DNA from: Brienomyrus brachyistius
Taxonomy: Eukaryota; Chordata; Actinopteri; Osteoglossiformes; Mormyridae
NCBI RefSeq assembly: GCF_023856365.1
Contig: NW_026042793.1
Coordinates: 1-64,000 of the forward strand
Length of the DNA stretch: 64,000 nucleotides
Reading direction: 5' to 3'
Of the stretch, positions 43,961 through 55,827 are shown one piece after another. Numbering within the stretch: position 1 is the first letter of the stretch; each line of letters starts with the position of its first letter. The position numbers were made by a program, and so were the translations under genes. The notes below the pieces were generated by a model. That model searched no databases, was not told the DNA's origin, and was given only the letters and a program-made list of their open reading frames with translations.

Positions 43961-44970
43961 TATCGGTGACATTATGTGAACCTTTCATGGCAGGAATAGG
44001 GACTAGTTTGACTTTTGATGCAGGAAAAGTGTTTGGGACGTTTCTTAGGTTAGAAACTGCCGTCACTGCAGCCAACACTGACTTTTAAGGAGAGACACTC
44101 AGCTCTTCCTATGAGCAGATCCACCATGGTGCACAAAATGACAGTATAATTATTATTTTAGGTGACACTTCAAATGTTGCATTATTTCATTCTTTACAAA
44201 ACGACATTTTTATAACAATGATGTATAACAATGTTAATGTGTTTATGTATAATTCATATTTAAATTAAAGTTCATATTTTAGTTAAAAGCTACACCTACA
44301 GTACGTATATGAACTTGAATTTGAATCCAAACCCTTTTTCGTTCTTCTTCTTTAAATTCAAATATAAATTTCAATGCCACAACCTGTTTTCAACCACAAT
44401 TCAAATGTAATTCAGATTAACAAAATGAACTGAAATTCAAGTTCATATATGTATTCAAAATCCTGAATTTTAGGATACGTATTTGAGAATTTCATTCTCA
44501 AATCAGTTCTGAATGGTGCACATCCCTAGTTCATATGTTAAATCATGCATTTTTTTTTTCAGAGTGAATACACACTGACTGCTCAGATAAATAACGTCAA
44601 AAATAATTTTCTTTTGTTGCTTAAGATTTTTGCACAGTCCTATACTGTATATAACAACTCAAACATTTTTTTATGTTATTTGTTTTAAAGAGGCTGCAAT
44701 GTGTAACATTAACATCTGTATAAAGAGAAGGTTAGGCTTTTGGCTGACAGCAAGCAAAATGCAACAAATTGTATAATAATAATAATAATAATAATAATGA
44801 ATGATTTTTGTTTGATGTTTAGAAAAACATTTATGGAACAAAGCAGACAATAAGGTATCTTTGCTAATTTTATATTGACAAACAACTAAACTGTCAAAAT
44901 TATTTTGCAGGGAATAATCTTACTGACATTATAATAAAGCAAATATGAAAATAGTTGGAATCTCATTTAC

Positions 44971-45318
44971 CTGTGATTATGACAAAGGTTCCATTCCCGA
45001 AGGTGACCTCATGAAGAAACACAGCAGCACAATAATACACTGCAGAATCTGACGGCTCCACGTTAGAAATAGTGAGGTTAAAACTCCCCTCTGCATTCAG
45101 TAAGGAGTAACGTTTTATGCTTTTATATTCCTTGTAAAATTCACCAGGTACGTAGAGAAGTGCTTTCGCCATGGGCTGGGGCTTCCGACCAACAGCTTGC
45201 TTAAACAAAGTAACAAAAGTTGTTTCTCCTTGACAGAAGCATGTCAGGGTCACACTGTCTCCAAGCTGAACCCTCATCAGGTGACTGGGCTGAACAACAT
45301 CTGTAGTCAGTGCAGTGT
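44971..45318 (-). CDS. NITR gene, V-domain exon
   Basis: The acceptor is CTGTTTTTGCAG and the donor GTAAAT (44965-44970). The exon encodes a V-type Ig domain: QLGDSVTLTCFCQGETTFVT with the first Cys, then LFKQAVGRKP, FNLTISNVEPSDSAVYYC with the second Cys, and the J-like VTFGNGTFVIIT. The exon starts in phase 1, matching the signal exon. The core Trp expected at W-(Y/F)-K-Q is Leu here (TLFKQ). NITRs are diverse teleost receptors, several of which are activating or inhibitory receptors on cytotoxic lymphocytes. Confidence 0.85.
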
Positions 45319-45486
45319 CTGCAAAAACAGAAAAACAAAAAAAATCATAATCAAATAAGACATATAATAGTAATCTAAATAACTATTAACTATGATGCAG
45401 ATTAAATGGCCAAATTCCACTGATCACATCATACAGATAAATGAAAATATTAAAATCCCAAAATAATTTATATTATAGGGCCTTAC

Positions 45487-45520
45487 TAATGAAAATGAGA
45501 AGACCAAAGAGTCTGAACAT
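45487..45520 (-). CDS. NITR gene, signal-peptide exon
   Basis: ATG at 45518-45520 starts MFRLFGLLIFI, a short hydrophobic leader, followed by donor GTAAGG (45481-45486). The coding length of 34 bases leaves phase 1, as at other NITR and Ig-type exons. A second in-frame ATG lies 54 bases upstream, but the leader after the nearer ATG is a typical signal peptide. The gene spans about 4.3 kb on the minus strand in the order leader, V, I, transmembrane, ITIM tail. Confidence 0.75.
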
Positions 45521-45904
45521 TTTTGTGCTTCCACTGTTTAGAATAAACTGCTCTGCTGCTAAGTGAGAGATCATGGTCGTGGTCGGGATGAAAGGGCAGG
45601 AAACAGAGAGGAAACAGAGAGACACACATCAGGCTGATCTGATTGGCTGTTCACATGGGAACTTAAGTAACAGTGAAAAAGCATTTTAATGTGCACTTAC
45701 ATGACGTTTATTAATTTACTCCTTAACATCCAGTTAAAATGAGAACAATTAGATAAACAGGAGCAGATACTGAGCATATAAAGTTCTTTGTACAGAGTGC
45801 TGAGATACTGTGGGAGAGCATTTGCTAATCATCTCTCTCAGACAAGCTCAGCACAGTATGAGTCTGTTATCTATCTGATATTAGACAGTCTCTCATACAG
45901 TAAT

Positions 45905-46135
45905 AATAATTGATACTTTATTGGTCCCTGTGGAGAAATTGTCTTAACTTCTCTCTCAACTTGCTCTCTTTTTTTTAGAGTAAACAGAGTAAGTTGTCTG
46001 CGAAGGGCAGCCACCCATAGTGATGCCCAGTGAGCTGGGGGTTAAGGGCCTCGCTCAAGGACGCAGAGATGTGCTGTGGCTGGGTTTGAACCAGCGACCA
46101 TCTTATTACAAGCACACAGGCATTAGATATTCTAA
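45905..46135 (+). repeat. Dispersed fish repeat, partner of 29300-29525
   Basis: It has TTTATTGGTCCCTGTGGAGA, GAGTAAGTTGTC, and GAGCTGGGGGTTAAGGGCCT in the same order as at 29.3 kb. Confidence 0.65.
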
Positions 46136-46469
46136 TCACACTTAAAAGGCAGATTAAATGTTCTTTCCACCATGCAAACAGAATGTAAATTGTAGCTTTA
46201 CTGCTTAGATTTACATTCACACATTTGCATTTAAAACAAGCATTTTAAGTGATGTACATGAGAGTAAATGGTGAATCAGTTTATTTGCCACTCTACACAT
46301 TACATTGGCGCCCATTATAAGTAACTGTACAGTGACATTGCAGTTCCTCAGTTGCTTTGATGCATTTCTGGAATCACCCTTAACATCTGCAAAACTGTAA
46401 GTGCATTTCCCAAAACAATTCGTGCAAACAGCACCACACAGATGGACTGTCTACAAAAAAAGTCATAGA

Positions 46470-46640
46470 GGCCACCAGCAGCCCGAATACCACACCGTAA
46501 GGCCGTATGTTAGGATGCTCTCTATGGCAGAGCGGTAGGAGGCCACCAGCAGCCCGCATACCAGACCGTAAGGCAGCATGTTAGGATGCTCTCTATGGCA
46601 GAGCAGTTGAAGGTCCCGATCAAGAAATCCGACAAGTTTC
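46470..46640 (-). pseudogene. LINE reverse-transcriptase fragment with 71-bp tandem duplication
   Basis: Minus-strand frames give SAIESILTYGLTVWYSGC and SAIESILTCCLTVWYAGC, near the C-terminus of a LINE reverse transcriptase. The two near-identical blocks start near 46471 and 46542. Confidence 0.6.
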
Positions 46641-46885
46641 CCCAATAAGCCAGTAACCCCGCTTCATAGAACAGGCCACAGGACTGGTTTTGGTGAGATA
46701 GTCCGAGTAGTAGGTAGAAATCAGGATGGAGACTGAGTGTGGGTCTAACAGGTGAGCAGATGTAGGACAGAATGTAGAGCCCTCTGGTGGAGTGCCTGTG
46801 CATGACTGAATGTATGGTTTGGGTCTGATGGTCTGAATAGTTGGTAGAAATAGGCACCTTCCTACCTGATGTGGTAGGTCTAGAT

Positions 46886-47190
46886 AAGGGGTCACCAACA
46901 TGGTGCCCCAAGGATGCCCCCAATGACCACATGAGTTGCCCGTGGACCTGTTCTATAAAATAGCACAACTCACCAGCGAACATCATCTAAAATTTTATTT
47001 TGTCCTGTTTCTAATCTATCACATTTGCATTTATATAGATTTGAAATTGAATATAAAAAAGCATTTAAAACATGTTTATCATGCATGAAGTTTAGACATG
47101 TTTAGGAGGGCGTTTAAAACTGATATCAAACTTCGTATGGCTCAGTACCCGTGAAGTAGCTCTCCGTTTTAAAAAGGTTGGTGACCCCTG
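46886..47190. mobile_element. hAT-type MITE, 305 bp, 8-bp target duplication
   Basis: The ends are (C/A)AGGGGTCACCAAC and GTTGGTGACCCCTG. GTCTAGAT is repeated at 46878-46885 and 47191-47198. The element starts with A where the inverted partner would give C. It has no coding frame. Confidence 0.9.
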
Positions 47191-47891
47191 GTCTAGATCT
47201 TGCAAGTTTGTTTGTACTGGCTGTGTGAACATACTGTAGCACTGTTAAGAATATGCAACACAGCCTGAGTTGGGGATCTGCTGTATGCATCAGTAATATA
47301 ATGCTTTGTCCTTTTCTAGGCTGTTCATTAAGACATAAAGCCTGAAAGTTTTCTGAATGGCATTAATGAAATTGAGCACTGCCCCCACCTGCTGGCCAAT
47401 TTATTAAAACATTGAAATCGCTGTCTGCACAGGCTGACGTGTCATTTAAGTCTGATAATTTTCTATGAGTCAAACGGCAAGAAAATGACAAGAAGTTAAA
47501 AACATGGAGTTAGATGAAGGAGAAAAGATTACAAATTTGAAGATTATGAAATCAGGACATGTCAGCTAAGTCAGCCAAGGTGGGTCTTAAACATATGGAC
47601 GGAAGTATGAGCGCTAAACTTAAACGGGTTCACTTGTAACCGCTGCCACCAAATTTCGTTAAATTGCTGGGGAGGTCCAGATACATGAGACAGGAATAGA
47701 AGGATTATTCTTTATTAATATACAGACGAGGGTTACAACCCTCCCTAGGGCAATAGAAGGGGATACCTGCCACGGGACATTCTAAAACGCTTAATGTGAA
47801 AATGCGTAACGCAACTTAATGTATTAAAACAGTCACCACAAATCACCAAATTTCTCGCGAATGTATCTGGCCATAAAGACTTACCTGACAA

Positions 47892-48012
47892 GAAATCAAA
47901 ACCGAAATGCTAGGAATATGGACTTTAAGCCTTTTCTTTATGGGCGTCAATGGAGGGGAAAACGCTTGACGTAAGATGAAGTCCATATTCCTAGCATTTC
48001 GGTTTTGATTTC
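47892..48012. repeat. 34-bp perfect inverted repeat, hairpin with 53-base loop
   Basis: The arms at 47892-47925 (GAAATCAAAACCGAAATGCT, then AGGAATATGGACTT) and 47979-48012 are perfect reverse complements. The 53-base loop contains CGTCAATGG...CTTGACG, which adds some pairing. No element or gene explains it. Confidence 0.95.
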
Positions 48013-48139
48013 TTCCCTGGCATGGGTGACGGGTACACCACGTTCCCAAAGCCACGTTAGCCTCGAGCGAACTGCCCGGAGAAACCGCTCACACCAGCGC
48101 TGCAACCCGATCTCCTCCCCTTTTAAACACACATTTCTA

Positions 48140-48345
48140 TGGCGTTAAATTAGTGCCAAAAGTCGTGCGCATAAAAACAGAAAATCCATGCTCTCTACGC
48201 GCTCGCGATTGCACAGCACTCACTCACTCGCTCGCCGTTAAATTAGGGCCAAAAGTCGAACCACGCGCGTGCGTGTGCTCGAGTGCTGAAAACCCATCCC
48301 CTCTACGCGCTCGCGTCTGCACAGCACTCGCTCGCTCGAATTTCC
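48140..48345 (+). repeat. CpG-rich near-tandem duplication, ~96-bp period
   Basis: (G/C)CGTTAAATTAG(T/G)GCCAAAAGTC recurs at about 48141 and 48237; each is followed by a CTCTACGCGCTCGCG block and CACAGCACTC(A/G)CTC. The stretch is CpG-rich, unlike its surroundings, and could be a decayed promoter or a repeat. Confidence 0.6.
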
Positions 48346-48903
48346 CGCTTCGTCTTACCGTATATAAAAGAATGGGCCAATGTACGGTAAATTGCATTGT
48401 GAATAAAATTTCTTAATACAACATCACAAAGCCAATTTAATAAATTCAAATCCTGGGAAGAACGCTCCTCAGATATTAGTTCTCGGGTTAGTGTTAGCAG
48501 ACTATAGGCGAAACCACCTTAAGTGCTATCTGTTAATGTTTATTAAATTAGCATTAAAATGGAGAGGTTTATAATATCTTTTGTCCTTGTAGCTGCTAAA
48601 TACACTCATTATTAAAGCCATAAAGTTGTCTGCCTACTACATTGGAATCTCCACTGAGTAAGTGTTTTTGATGGATTTTATTTAACTTTATTATACTCTG
48701 GTCCTTAGATCTAATGTCATACTTCTTCACTTATATTGTTTGTGAAAAGGTTTACCACGGTCAAACAGAGCAGCCACTACATCATCATACATGAACAAGC
48801 ACCTCACAAAACAAAAACATTTCATTTTCATAATTAAAACTTTTGAATGGTAGGCCTAGTGTGTGGATCAGAGACAAGATCTTGACACCTCATTAACTAT
48901 AAT

Positions 48904-49560
48904 TTGTTCTGTGAACAGCTCAGATACCACCTTCTCGAAAGTCTTCTGCATAAAATAGAAATAGGATTCAGCGCGACTCCACTAAATTTGGATTACCTGG
49001 AGTTCCTTTGTCATCAGGAGCTGTATCTTCTGCAGGCCCTGTCTAATCACATTGAAGTACCTCCTGCTATCACCCTGGCTTTGCAAGAGCTCTTTGACCT
49101 TGTGAGGGCACATCTGGAACGTCCAGCCCCATGTGTCACACAGGAAGTCGCTGCCACCAATAGACGACCCAAGATTTTGATTGAAGAACAATGTTTGAAA
49201 GAAATGCTCCATACTCAACTTCCTGTGCCTTGCATAGCCACACTGATGGGTGTTTCAAGAAGAACAATCTTAAGAAGAATAAAAGAGTATGAGCTCTGTG
49301 TTAGGGAACTTGACAATTTGGTTTCTTCTGTCAAGAATGATCTACCAAATGCAGGCTACAGGATAGTCAATGCAGGCTGCAGTCAATGGGCTACAGGGTT
49401 CGGTGGAGAAGAGTTGCAGCCTCCATGCATAGGGTTGATTCCATGCGCATCATATAAAGGTTGTCAAGTCTTGGCTGTGTTGTACGCAGAATGTACCAGG
49501 GCCTTTGTCTCTAGTACACGTGGACACAAACCACAAGTTGATCCGGTTTGTATTACCAGC
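48904..49560 (+). pseudogene. rve-type integrase/transposase relic with HTH
   Basis: The N-terminal part (residues 1-110 of a 246-residue frame) is helical with an Arg/Lys-bearing tail. Next comes a helix-turn-helix-like block, CIATLMGVSRRTILRRIKEY. A separate frame gives VAASMHRVD near 49400, and another gives LVHVDTNHKLIRF at about 49510-49550, which resembles the beta strand around the first catalytic Asp of a DDE (rve) integrase. Several frame changes and stops follow. The family is an animal transposon-derived integrase; I could not name the superfamily. The rest of the catalytic domain is missing. Confidence 0.6.
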
Positions 49561-51206
49561 AAATTTATTTGGAGTAAACCCTGGGTGGATTGGTGTGAGG
49601 TGGTGGTGGGGCTTTGGAGAAGATTTCCTGCCGATCAACACTAGCAACTTATATCTATCTGTCATGGAGGTCTCGGGACTCACAGATATTCAGAGACATG
49701 TGGATAGTTTACCAGTGGTTTTCAGCAGGAAATAGTTATTACTACAAATTGTCACCCCCCCCCCCCGCCCCCCACAGAAACTGGATCTGGCTATAGTGGG
49801 AAAATCTTTTTTTTTTTTTATTTGTGAGAACTTGAAAGCAAAACAAAACTTGGAAAAAATATATGCTCATTCACCAATTTTCTAATCTGGGGTCTAAAGT
49901 GGTCAGGCTTGCAAGTGTATTTGGTTATTTGTCTATCCTAGCCTGTTGCAGTGTATATTTCCTGTATATTTTGCATGTAAAAAATGTTGTTTGTTATGTC
50001 AGTGCTTAATATTATCATGTAGTCTTCATGAACTTTCTTCATCTTGGCCAGGGACTGCATTTGAAAAGTAGCCACTTGACTAAAATTGGCACATTTTCAG
50101 AAATGCCAGCAACAATACTGATAATGAACACCCCTCTAACTGACTCTCAGTTGGTTTAGAAAAAAGACTTTTAAGAGAAAAGAAAGCCTTCCTTTGGTTT
50201 TGCATTTTTCTCTTTTTTGTTGGCTGTGCACAATATATTAGAAGAATACCTTACAATTATATTAGTTAAGAAATAACAGATTGCGTATATACAATATTAA
50301 GGTGATGACAACAACCCTCACTGTCTCTAGGTGCTGCTTCAGACAGGGCATTCTGCAGCAGGGACACCACCCGTCGTGCAGCATCCAGCAAATCTCCCTA
50401 TCACAACAGCCCACATAACAGAATAACATTAGTGTATGATTCAGTAGGGCTAGTCCAGGTCTGGAAAGTAGTTGGGCCAGATTTTTAAACCAAGAAATTT
50501 AGCTGGGCCAGACATTTTCAGCGGCCCAGTAAGCAACAGGTAATGGCATTTTAAACAAACACAAATCAAGGTACATTATTTTAAAAAACTACAACTGAAC
50601 AGAATCTGAGAGCAATATTTTTTTTCACTTCTGAAATGAGAAAAATATTTTGGTCGTATCTGACCTAGACGCATCCCAAAGAAAAAAAATGCCTATTAGA
50701 TGGTAAACAGACATAAAGAAAAAGGGAAAAATCGTCTATAATCATCATCCGCTTATACTGTGGTGATCCATTTCACCCACACAGGCATGATCACCATTAG
50801 CGGTTTCCACATTATTGTCGAGGTGACTATTCACTTTACCTCTGCTTTCTCCGACATCTTCCTGATTCTGCCGCCAACAAGGGGCTCATAGGGTGGAGAC
50901 TGAGGGTGTTAAACAGACCAATCTTTTGTCACTGAATGCAACAAATAATGTATTTATCTGTCAAAAGTCCAGCACCAGGAAAAGCAACAGAGTGACAGTA
51001 GAAACTGTAATAATAATGGAAGTGCGCCGCCCTACAGGGAAGGAGGAGTGATGGGAGTCCCGGTGGTGGCTAAGCGCGCGTGGGGAGAGGCGTCGTACTG
51101 TGAGGCTTCATGAACTTCCGATGGGGCAGTGCTGTCATACAGCGGGGAGCCTGAGAGGGGCACTGTGGCCGGGTGCGAGAGCCCTGGGTAATGAGTTGTA
51201 GAGCTG
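49561..51206. other. No gene seen
   Basis: A C-run at 49760-49780 and AT-rich sequence follow the integrase relic. No frame with a recognisable domain. Confidence 0.4.
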
Positions 51207-51211
51207 CGCAG

Positions 51212-51488
51212 TGTCACGATCGGGTACAAGCAGGCAGGCGATCGTGCGGGCAAGGCGTGCAAGGAGCAAGCGGACAGGCAAAAACGGGAGTTTAATTAGG
51301 AAGCGCGGACGGGGAAACATCTCACGCATACAAACATCAATGACAGACACTGGACTCAGGTAAGACACGGACTGAAATACACAGGACTGAGCAAATTAAC
51401 TAGATACAGCTGGGTACAAATCGGGAGAAAACACGTGGGTAATCAGGGGGCGTGGCACACAGGAGGAGCGGACGAGCCGGGCATGACA
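51212..51488 (-). mobile_element. Solo LTR, 277 bp, 5-bp target duplication
   Basis: It starts TGTCACGATCGGG and ends GCCGGGCATGACA, so the termini are TG...CA. CGCAG is repeated at 51207-51211 and 51489-51493, the length typical of LTR elements. Shared blocks (AATCAGGGGGCGTGGCACAC) tie it to 11.3, 32.5 and 60.5 kb. By comparison with the 60.5-kb copy the coding orientation is minus. Confidence 0.9.
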
Positions 51489-51493
51489 CGCAG

Positions 51494-53498
51494 GAACTGA
51501 GAGCCCAAGCTGTTGGACATTCCACTGGACTAGGAGACTGGGGTGAGTGAGGAGGAGCTCATTGACCACAAACTGGGATACTGGCTGTGTGTGAGCAATG
51601 GGGTGGAGATTAAGGAAAGACGTTAAATCAGCATGCAGTGTTGCCTGGAAACAACAACAAATATACTAGTGTCACTGTACTAAAACAATATCAAAATAAT
51701 GCCTATTTTTTATTCATTTTACTTGTAGAGTGCAAAGTACAAAGGAAAACAAAGAGTAACTATGGCGAAATAAATCAAAGCATGTCCCAGAATGATGGGC
51801 CTGAATGGATCAGGACAGAAGAAGGCGAAAGTCCTGTTAACGAGGTGAGACGATGCAGACACAGGCCAGGATGTGGGTATAGGCGAGAACAAGAGGGAAG
51901 ACGGGGGCCCGAGACTCAGCATGGGGACAGGTGGGGGAGGGGAGGCACGGGCTCACCTGGAGCTGCTCCCGGAGGTGCCGCTATGACTCATGGGTAACAT
52001 GCCGGAATGGGACGGCACCTGTAGGCTGGACCAGTTGTCATGGGAGGGCAACATGGACAGACAGGTAGACGAGCTGTCTGAATAAGCAGCTGCAAGTATA
52101 AAACAATAAATGAAGCAGGTATGTGGTGGGCAGTGTTACAGCGTCCTTAATATGGTCAATACAGAAAAGGCATGTTATCATGTTATGTATATACTGCCTC
52201 CAGTTACTTAATGCCTAACTTTAATACATTGATTGATTTGTTCACTGCTGCAGCCTGTGTCAACTTTCCTTTCAGACAGATGTAAAGTCCATTCTGTTTT
52301 TGTTCTGTGTAGTTTTTTTTGAACAGCATATGGCTGAATTCTGTTAAACCTCAGACTGAAGAAAATTGTGTTAATTGAAAAGCAAATATCAAAAACTCAG
52401 TCTGCAGGAATGTTTTTCTAAATATTTCTGTGGACTTTTGGAAATTTCACGAAATTCCATTGCTCCATTACATAAACACTGAGTGAGATTTCATTCCCAT
52501 TACTGCAACGTATGAAGAGGATTATGACTTATTACTTTAGGTTATCGGACTGAGTGAGTTTTGGAAATTTGCTCTTCGATAACTGAAGCAGTGCTGTGAA
52601 TGCAGAGGTTATATGCGTCGCATATCAACAGAACTGTATGTTTATGTCTTGTCTTAATTATTTTGATTAAATGTCTAACTATTCCCAATATGTGTGAACA
52701 TACTTGGCCAAATAAAGCTGATTCTGATTCAGTCAGAGGGTAATCGTCGGTGTGCTGTACTATCGTGGTGACCCACACAGAGAGCTTAGGACCATGATTT
52801 CAGTGTGTGCTTGTGTGAGGGGACAGGCAGGGCGGCGGCTCACTGGGTGATGCACTCCTGTGGGTATAGGGGCTGGGATAGGGGGCGGAGCAGTTACTCC
52901 TCAAGGAGGAGTAACAGTCACAGCCGTGGGGGGAGGAGAGGGAGAGGGTGCTCCCAAACTGGGGGTGTGGGTTTGATGAAGAGCAGAGAGACCCTGAGCC
53001 TGGGATGAACCAGCTGCCTACTGAAACGAAAGCGGATAAAGACAGAAACTAGAACCTCAAACTAAACAACACAAACAACAATATCAAGTTATATTCAATC
53101 ATTAAACCGTTATATATTTAATCTAAACAATAGTAATAAATATCGTTCCGATTCAAAATATCATTTACGGGTGAATCTTATGACTTGCATTGGGAAACAG
53201 GAAACGGGCCAAGCTGCAGGGCCAGTTCAAAGGCATAGTGCGAGGCGCCCAGAAAGGGGGCGAGGTCTGGGCGGAGTCAGCTAAAGAAGAAAAAGGCCTG
53301 ACCTTTTTCTGGATGCTGTGGACTGTGTTTGTGTGTGAGCTGCAGCTGCATGTTCCTTACATTTTTTTTATTAACACCAGCACCGTGAGGTTTGGCCTGG
53401 ACTGGGTCCTGTCCTGCATGGTTGAAGACATGTTGACTGATGGTCAGCCCGTGTTCTGTTGGATCCCACAGAAAGGAAATGGGAATCCCGTTTGGATC
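51494..53498. other. No recognised gene; LINE 3' tail at 52655-52735
   Basis: Open frames at 51638-51997 and 53190-53507 have no identifiable domain. 52655-52735 (CAAATAAAGCTGATTCTGAT) is a LINE-like 3' tail. Confidence 0.35.
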
Positions 53499-54258
53499 GG
53501 ATGCTGACAGTTGAAAAAAAACTCATGTCTGTGTGTTATGAAAGAATATCAATAAATGTTTCCGAAAGGGGATGACTCATTTGGTAATTATTTACGGCTT
53601 ATGTTATGGCTGAGAAATTTACAGTCTTTACTAAAGTCTGACTTCTTTCGAGTCACCTTTAATATAGATTGGACACTCTCTATGCTATGTACAATACTTA
53701 TATAGATGGTACATGTTTACTTGCTTGCACAGATGGTTGATTAGGTAATTAGTGTAAGTGTGTGTGTGTGTGTGTGTGTGTCCAATCGCATGTATGTCCA
53801 AGGTCCATAGTAAGTAATATACACTGATCAAGAGATGCCTGAAAGTGGATGAAAGAGGACATTAGTGGGTGTATCACTTAGTGTAACGGGTGCAGGAAAA
53901 TGAGCAGGACTGCAAGCCATATAATGACCCACTGTCCTTATCTAGCTCTTAATACAGTATGCATACAGTGATGTATCTACAATGGACAGCTACTATAAGC
54001 AGATAGCACAGTACAGGTGCTTAATCTGTATGCTATTTCCATCCATCCATTGTCCAAACCGCTTATCCTACTGGGTCACAGGGGGTCCGGAGTCTATCCC
54101 GGAATCAATGGGCACGAGGCAGGGAAGAACCCAGGATGGGGGGCCAGCCCATCACAGCTCACACTCACACACCATTCACTCACACATGCACACCTACGGT
54201 AAATTTAGCTACTCCAATTAGCCTCAGCATGTTTTTGGACTGTGGGGGGAAACCGGAG
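53499..54258 (+). repeat. Long inverted duplication, left arm
   Basis: 53499-54035 is the reverse complement of 55828-56353, with most differences small indels. The arm continues into a SINE (54036-54258, minus) whose variants (AGTCTATCCCGGAATCAATG, CATCACAGCTCACAC) match the first of the two SINE copies in the right arm. It starts GGATGCTGACAG. A (GT)n run lies at 53757-53780. Confidence 0.9.
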
Positions 54259-55272
54259 GAAACTAGCAGCTTTGTGTGGTAATTGTTTGTATTAAAAATA
54301 CATTGGATCAAGTCAAATTATTTTTATGAAGAATTAACATCTAAAAGCTGCTAGTAGACCGTGGGAAAATAATTTTTCTATTTTCTTGCTGCCATCTCGT
54401 GGCCAAAAGTAGGTATTGCAATTTCCATCATATGTAAGAGGGCCTGCCCATCAGAGTAATGTACATCCTGTGACATGTATTGACTATCAAGACAAACTGA
54501 AACACGGTGTATTAGGCTGTCAATGAGTACTGGACTAGGGTGAAAAACTGCCTGATAATCTACCTATTAACTAGAAGAGTACAAACTGGAGACGGATCCC
54601 CTAATACAGAGGGATTAACGTCTGTGCCACATCCAGAACCATTCAGTGTAGGAGTCTGGTGGTTCTACTGGATACTGACAAGTACCCAGCCCCTTTGTTC
54701 CCTCTGATAATCATCAGTCCTCCTCTGAATGCCTTCACCACTCTATTCCTGAATAGGTACACATTTAAATATGCTAGCAAGATCAAGGTATTGGGATAAC
54801 TGTTAGGTTCGCTGTTCAGAGAGTTGCAGTGAAAACCATCATACACAGTGGCCCTTTCTGGATAAGATTACCTCCCTCTGATCTAACAGGTCAAGATCAA
54901 AGCAAGGTGCATTGCAATGTCTGACACCCAGCACACTACAGCATATAAAATACAGGTATCCATCGCCTTCCGCATTTGGAACCAGGACCACTTGTTGCAA
55001 GTCAATTTGGGCGTATCTCAAGTTATACGAGAGAGGCAAGACATTAAGGACAGTATACACAGTACTGAAATAATAATGTACATATTAAACCACAGCACTT
55101 AATAAACAGATACTGCACTTACATTTCACAAAAAAAAAATAAAGCACAGATTGCACTAAGAAATCAAAAGATGCATGTGCTAGCAAACAGTGGGAGCTGA
55201 GGAAGAAGCAGTGGTGAAATACTTTATTGTACAGTACAGTAAGTTTCTTTTTATAGAATGAAATAGCATACA
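54259..55272. other. Spacer of the inverted duplication
   Basis: About 1 kb with only short open frames and no domain. It is single copy in this window. Confidence 0.5.
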
Positions 55273-55273
55273 G

Positions 55274-55827
55274 GGGGCGGCATGGTGGTGCAGTGGTTAG
55301 CACTGTTGCCTCACACCTCTGGGACCCGGGTTCGAGTCTCTGCCTGGGTCACATGGGTGTGGAGTTTGCATGTTCTCCCCGTGTCGTCGTGGGGTTTCCT
55401 CCGGGTACTCCGGTTTCCCCCCACAGTCCAAAAACATGCTGAGGCTAATTGGAGTTGCTGAATTGCCCGTAGGTGTGCATGTGTGAGTGAATGGTGTGTG
55501 AGTGTGAGCTGTGATGGGCTGGCCCCCCATCCTGGGTTCTTCCCTGCCTCGTGCCCATTGATTCCGGGATAGACTCCGGACCCCCTGTGACCCAGTAGGA
55601 TAAGCGGTTTGGACAATGGATGGATGGATGGATGCTGAGGCTAACTGGAGTTACTAAATTGCCCGTAGGTATGCATGTATGAGTGAATAGTGTGTGAGTG
55701 TGCCCTGTGATGGGCTGGCTCCCCATCCTGGGTTGTTCCCTGCCTCGTGCCCATTGCTTCCGGGATAGGCTCCAGACCCCCCACGACCCAGTAGGATAAG
55801 CGGTTTGGACAATGGATGGATGGATGG
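55274..55827 (+). mobile_element. tRNA-derived SINE plus a 5'-truncated second SINE
   Basis: The full copy has TGGTGCAGTGG (A box) and GGTTCGAGTCT (B box) and runs to about 55634. A second copy, 5'-truncated at CTGAGGCTAACTGGAG, is joined to the (ATGG)n tail. AAATAGCATACAG at 55261-55273 and AAACAGCATACAG at 55828-55840 flank the pair, so the second copy appears to have landed in the tail of the first. Confidence 0.85.

Noticed and set aside
49505..49735. Independent gene reading HVDTNHKL
   Set aside because: The motif belongs to the integrase relic begun at 48904, in another frame.
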